A DNA stretch of 64,000 nt from assembly GCF_001411555.2 (NCBI RefSeq), contig NC_049904.1, positions 30,331,370 to 30,395,369 on the forward strand, in the 5' to 3' direction. The DNA comes from Juglans regia. Its lineage: Eukaryota; Streptophyta; Magnoliopsida; Fagales; Juglandaceae. Under the pieces are notes generated by a model. It was not told the origin of the DNA. It did not search any database and worked only from the letters and a program-made list of their open reading frames with translations. Below, piece after piece: positions 60,792 through 64,000 of this stretch. The first letter of the stretch is position 1. Each line of letters begins with the position of its first letter. Both the position numbers and the translations under genes were made by a program.

Positions 60792-60923
60792 GAGGTGATG
60801 AGGGTATTTTAGCTCAATGAACCAGATTTCTATTGTAAATCTATTGGCATTTTAGCACATGTATGTATAAAAATAAAAACTGGATTGAGTAATGATAGTT
60901 CATTGGACCAAACAATCGAGATT

Positions 60924-63900
60924 TTACTTGATATATGCAACTGTACAACCATAATTCAGTGGACTTTCCTGTTCAAACTTGGCTACGCGAGGATGGTTGT
61001 TTAACATCTCAAGTGCACGCTCCTTAACAGCACCAGTGCCCATCCCATGAACCACAAAGAGAACTGAATACGGCCCGCTTGCAGAGATGGCCATGTCAAG
61101 GTGGTAAGAAGCTTCTTCCACTCGCATACCACGTAAATCCACTGAGTTCTTTGATGTCTGCACCAATGGGCCATAAGAAGCCACCTCATCCTTTTCGACC
61201 TCTGGATGACCCTGCAACTCTTTGCTCCGGCGGCCCTTCAGTACAAGTCAAAGTTGATCAGATTCATGATTATTGTATTCAAGATTACTAATTCATCAAA
61301 CAACTGCAACATACACTAGGGTTGCTTAAGATCTTTGTCTTAACTAGAAAGATCCACGTTCAAGCATAATATTTGCACTTTGAAATATTGGGCGTTAAGA
61401 ACTTGAAAAAAGCTACGATAGAGTGATCTAAATCACTTCTTACAAGGTCAATGGTCATCTGGGCTTAAAAAACTTTTCACACGGATTTTGGAAGGAAAAT
61501 TTCGTCCAAGTTTCAGTGACAAAGTAAAACAGTAGAAACAACTAGAAAACAGTTGTCTGCAAGAATTGCAATTGATATTGGACAGCAAAGAAAGAAACTT
61601 TATTCAAGTAGAAGGCATCAGAAAAACAAGAGAGATGCCCCAAAAAGACGTGATAGAAACAGCGACATTGTTTCCAAACACCCAAAGGGGTACACTGCTC
61701 AAGAGAAAGGAGGACGCCATAGAAGACCAAATGCAGTTTTGATTATAGTCAATGATACTGTAACGCCCTAATGGAAGGCCCAAACCACATGGTCTATACT
61801 CTAAAATGATTAATCATTGATACAATTAGAGCCTCATTAGAACATTATAAAGAGCAAGAACTTCTCCTTCCCAAGCAATGTGGGATCCAATCCACCACAT
61901 ACCTTATCCTCATATCATATGGGGGTATCACAGATACTACAATAATGAAATTAATAGGTAGTGAGGTATACAAAATAAAATACCATTTGAATCCTATTTC
62001 CACCAACCTGATCACAAATCTTCCCAGAAACCAACAAGCACAACGGCAAAGATATTGAACACAAACGGATCTGATATATATTACAGTTTCAAGAAAAAAG
62101 AAAACGCATACAGAACTTCTCAGAAGTGTGATTCTACCTAGGAGCAGAGGATGGTTGGGTGAAAAGAGAGCCAGGACCAAAAATGAATCAGGTTAAGCAA
62201 ACATACAGAGAGAGATAGAGAGGGAGAGAGTTAACTTCAATTGATGCAGGATATATCCAACATTATAGATAAGTGGAGATTATTCTAGCAGCAGGTGATG
62301 CAAATTGCAAGGATGGAAGGCTTTGCATGCACATAAACGAGCCTAATGCCCTCAGGCAAAGTCAAATTGATCGAATTAATCAATCAGTTTGTCCAACTGG
62401 GTGAAAGTTTGGTTGACCTCCCTCCTTGCTTAGGTGAATCCTTGTATGTGCAGAGAGATTAGGCACAATTGATGCTCAGTTTAACAACTCATCCAGTTAA
62501 AACACCAAAAAAGTATGACAGGTATGCAGTCAACAGAATATCTTAAAAGCACTATTCATACCTGCTGTTTACTTGGGACAGAACCAGTTGTCGCATTTCT
62601 TTTGCTACTTGCAATAGATCTGATGTTGCTTTTCTTTAGACGGACCTTTATTTTACCATGTTGTACTAGGATATTTTCATCATCCTCAGGTGCTTCAACT
62701 ACAGTAACCAACTTACCACCTAGTCCCTTGACAAAGATTTGCTCTCCAATTTTTGGTGTATACGATTTGGTGTCCATTTCACTAACAGAGAAAACATCAC
62801 GAGGACAGTGAGTTGCAACAACAGATGCAATTTCTGATTCTGATTTCCTAATCAGGGAATTAAATTGATCGGCACTGGTAGTTCTGAGTTGATTTTCAAA
62901 TTCCTGCAACACAGTTTCCAGCTGAGAATTTGCAGTCTTTAAATTTTGTTGGACACGCTGAGTTTCTCTTGCCCTGAGAGCTGTTTCGCGCTTATCAAGA
63001 TCTTCTGCCTCATTTTTTATCTTCAATCATAACATTTGACAGCAAGGGAAAAAACAAAGGAAAAAGATAATCAAACAACTGTCACAGTAACTGATCTAAG
63101 AATAGCATATCATTACAACTCAAGTCACTGTGGTTCAGCTTCATATAAATGAAGCATTATGTTTGAATTTTGATGTATGGTCTAACGTTGCAAAATGCCA
63201 TTTAGTTTTCCACTCAAGGTTTAGAATGTCCTTTTCCATATATCGAATAAGTTCTGGAACTTAATCTTCTCTGGGCACTAGAATCAGGAAGTAATGGTAG
63301 TAGAAACCATTTAAGGGATAAAAAAGAAAAAAGATTCTCCAAACCCCTTGTCAAGTATTCAAAAAAATAATCAAATTATTACATCCAGGGTTTTCCTCAA
63401 TTGGATTGAGCATCCTACTTAAAATAACTCTACCAATTACATGAGAGGTTTCTACAACAAGATATACCTAAACAAAAATTTAGTTACGAGTTCAATGCAT
63501 GCACTCAGATATGTGGCCATGATCCAAGTATGGACGATTGGAGAGAATAATATCAAAGCCAATAAGTTATATATCAAAGGGAAACAGTAAAAGATTTGTT
63601 AGATATTTGGATAAACCTAAATATTGCAACACGCTGGTACGCCAAACAAAAAAAATTGATCCCCACATTAAGTACTCAGAACCTCATCTAGGCCTAGGTT
63701 GGACTTTCAAACATTAATCTTGACCCTATGATGCATGTTCAAAAGCAAATGGCAATGGAATTAAGCATTGTCTGACCTATTAGAATTTTCCAAAATACCT
63801 CTTGATATAAATCCATAATTTCTGCATGAAGAGATGCTGCTCCTCTGGCTTGAGCTTCCAATTTGTTTCTTTCCTGTACCAGCGACTGATATAACACGCC

Positions 63901-64000
63901 TTTCCGCTCTTGTTGATTTTCTGGCTTTAACCTCTCCACCCACTGTTGAGCCCGCTGAATTATATTTAGATCAAAACCAATTGATTCAGCAATACTTAAC
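60924..64000 (-). CDS. MutS2-like protein, C-terminal part (Smr domain); 5' end outside window
   Basis: MutS2 proteins are ATPases of the MutS superfamily that act on branched DNA or stalled ribosomes in bacteria; the plant forms are usually predicted to be organellar. Visible exons (minus strand): 64000-63799 (partial), 63020-62562 and 61235-60924, joining in phase 0. The first begins LSIAESIGFD...RAQQWVERLKP, the region just after the ATPase domain. A long charged coiled coil follows (QERNKLEAQARG; KNEAEDLDKRETALRARE). Then comes a KOW/SH3-like module (IGEQIFVKGLGGKLVTVVEA, HGKIKVRLKKSNI) and the C-terminal Smr nuclease-like domain with VDLRGMRVEEA and HGMGTG, ending CTVAYIK. This order is that of MutS2 and not of mismatch-repair MSH proteins. 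The Smr exon could instead start at 61211 (TTGCAG|GGTCAT). The N-terminal domains and transit peptide must lie to the right of the window. Confidence 0.9.

Overview
This window is nuclear DNA of a flowering plant. Spliced genes with GT-AG introns, TATA boxes, AT-rich spacers full of (AT)n and (CT)n microsatellites, MITEs, TRIM, LINE, hAT and Helitron remnants, and plant-only families (PHO2/UBC24, CASP-like, HSFB3, RMA-type RING, P-class PPR) all point the same way. Protein character and repeat style suggest a woody rosid, possibly Fagales (walnut/hickory-like), but that placement is an impression and cannot be proved from the sequence alone.

Seven protein genes and one tRNA gene are supported. 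From left to right: (1) mitochondrial ribosomal protein L21 (1072-4728, +, five exons); (2) PHO2/UBC24, the E2 enzyme of phosphate homeostasis (coding 16381-22045, +, seven coding exons), with a long leader that carries five miR399 target sites matching all of miR399 nt 1-19, plus one degenerate site; (3) a CASP-like four-helix membrane protein (26382-27130, -, three exons); (4) an RMA-type membrane-anchored RING E3 ligase (41284-42012, +, intronless coding region behind a probable 5' UTR intron); (5) a mitochondrial P-class PPR protein (50943-53694, -, two exons); (6) tRNA-Val(UAC) (53929-54001, -); (7) heat-stress transcription factor HSFB3 (56910-58154, +, two exons); (8) the 3' half of a MutS2-like gene with an Smr domain (60924-64000, -, continuing beyond the right edge).

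The remaining sequence, well over half of the window, is gene-poor. Blocks at about 5-12.5 kb, 27.4-38.4 kb and 42.3-50.9 kb hold mostly repeats. Several are resolved to their ends: a 332-bp TRIM with 119-bp LTRs, primer-binding site and 5-bp target duplication; a second TRIM on the opposite strand; a hAT-type element nested in another hAT-type element, each with an 8-bp target duplication; a non-autonomous Helitron with a textbook 3' hairpin and CTAG end lying over an older copy; a 5'-truncated L1 LINE in an L21 intron; a 707-bp retroposed insertion with 19-bp target duplication; and a Tourist-like MITE family (TTA/TAA duplications, 219 bp in two copies) in introns and upstream regions of the genes.

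The genes have no operon-like relationship. The strongest functional unit is the PHO2 locus. Its leader array for miR399 is the known wiring of plant phosphate signalling, and here it has been extended by a 54-bp tandem duplication that itself created extra target sites. All exon boundaries were placed by eye from splice consensus, frame continuity and family knowledge; no alignment or transcript data were available.
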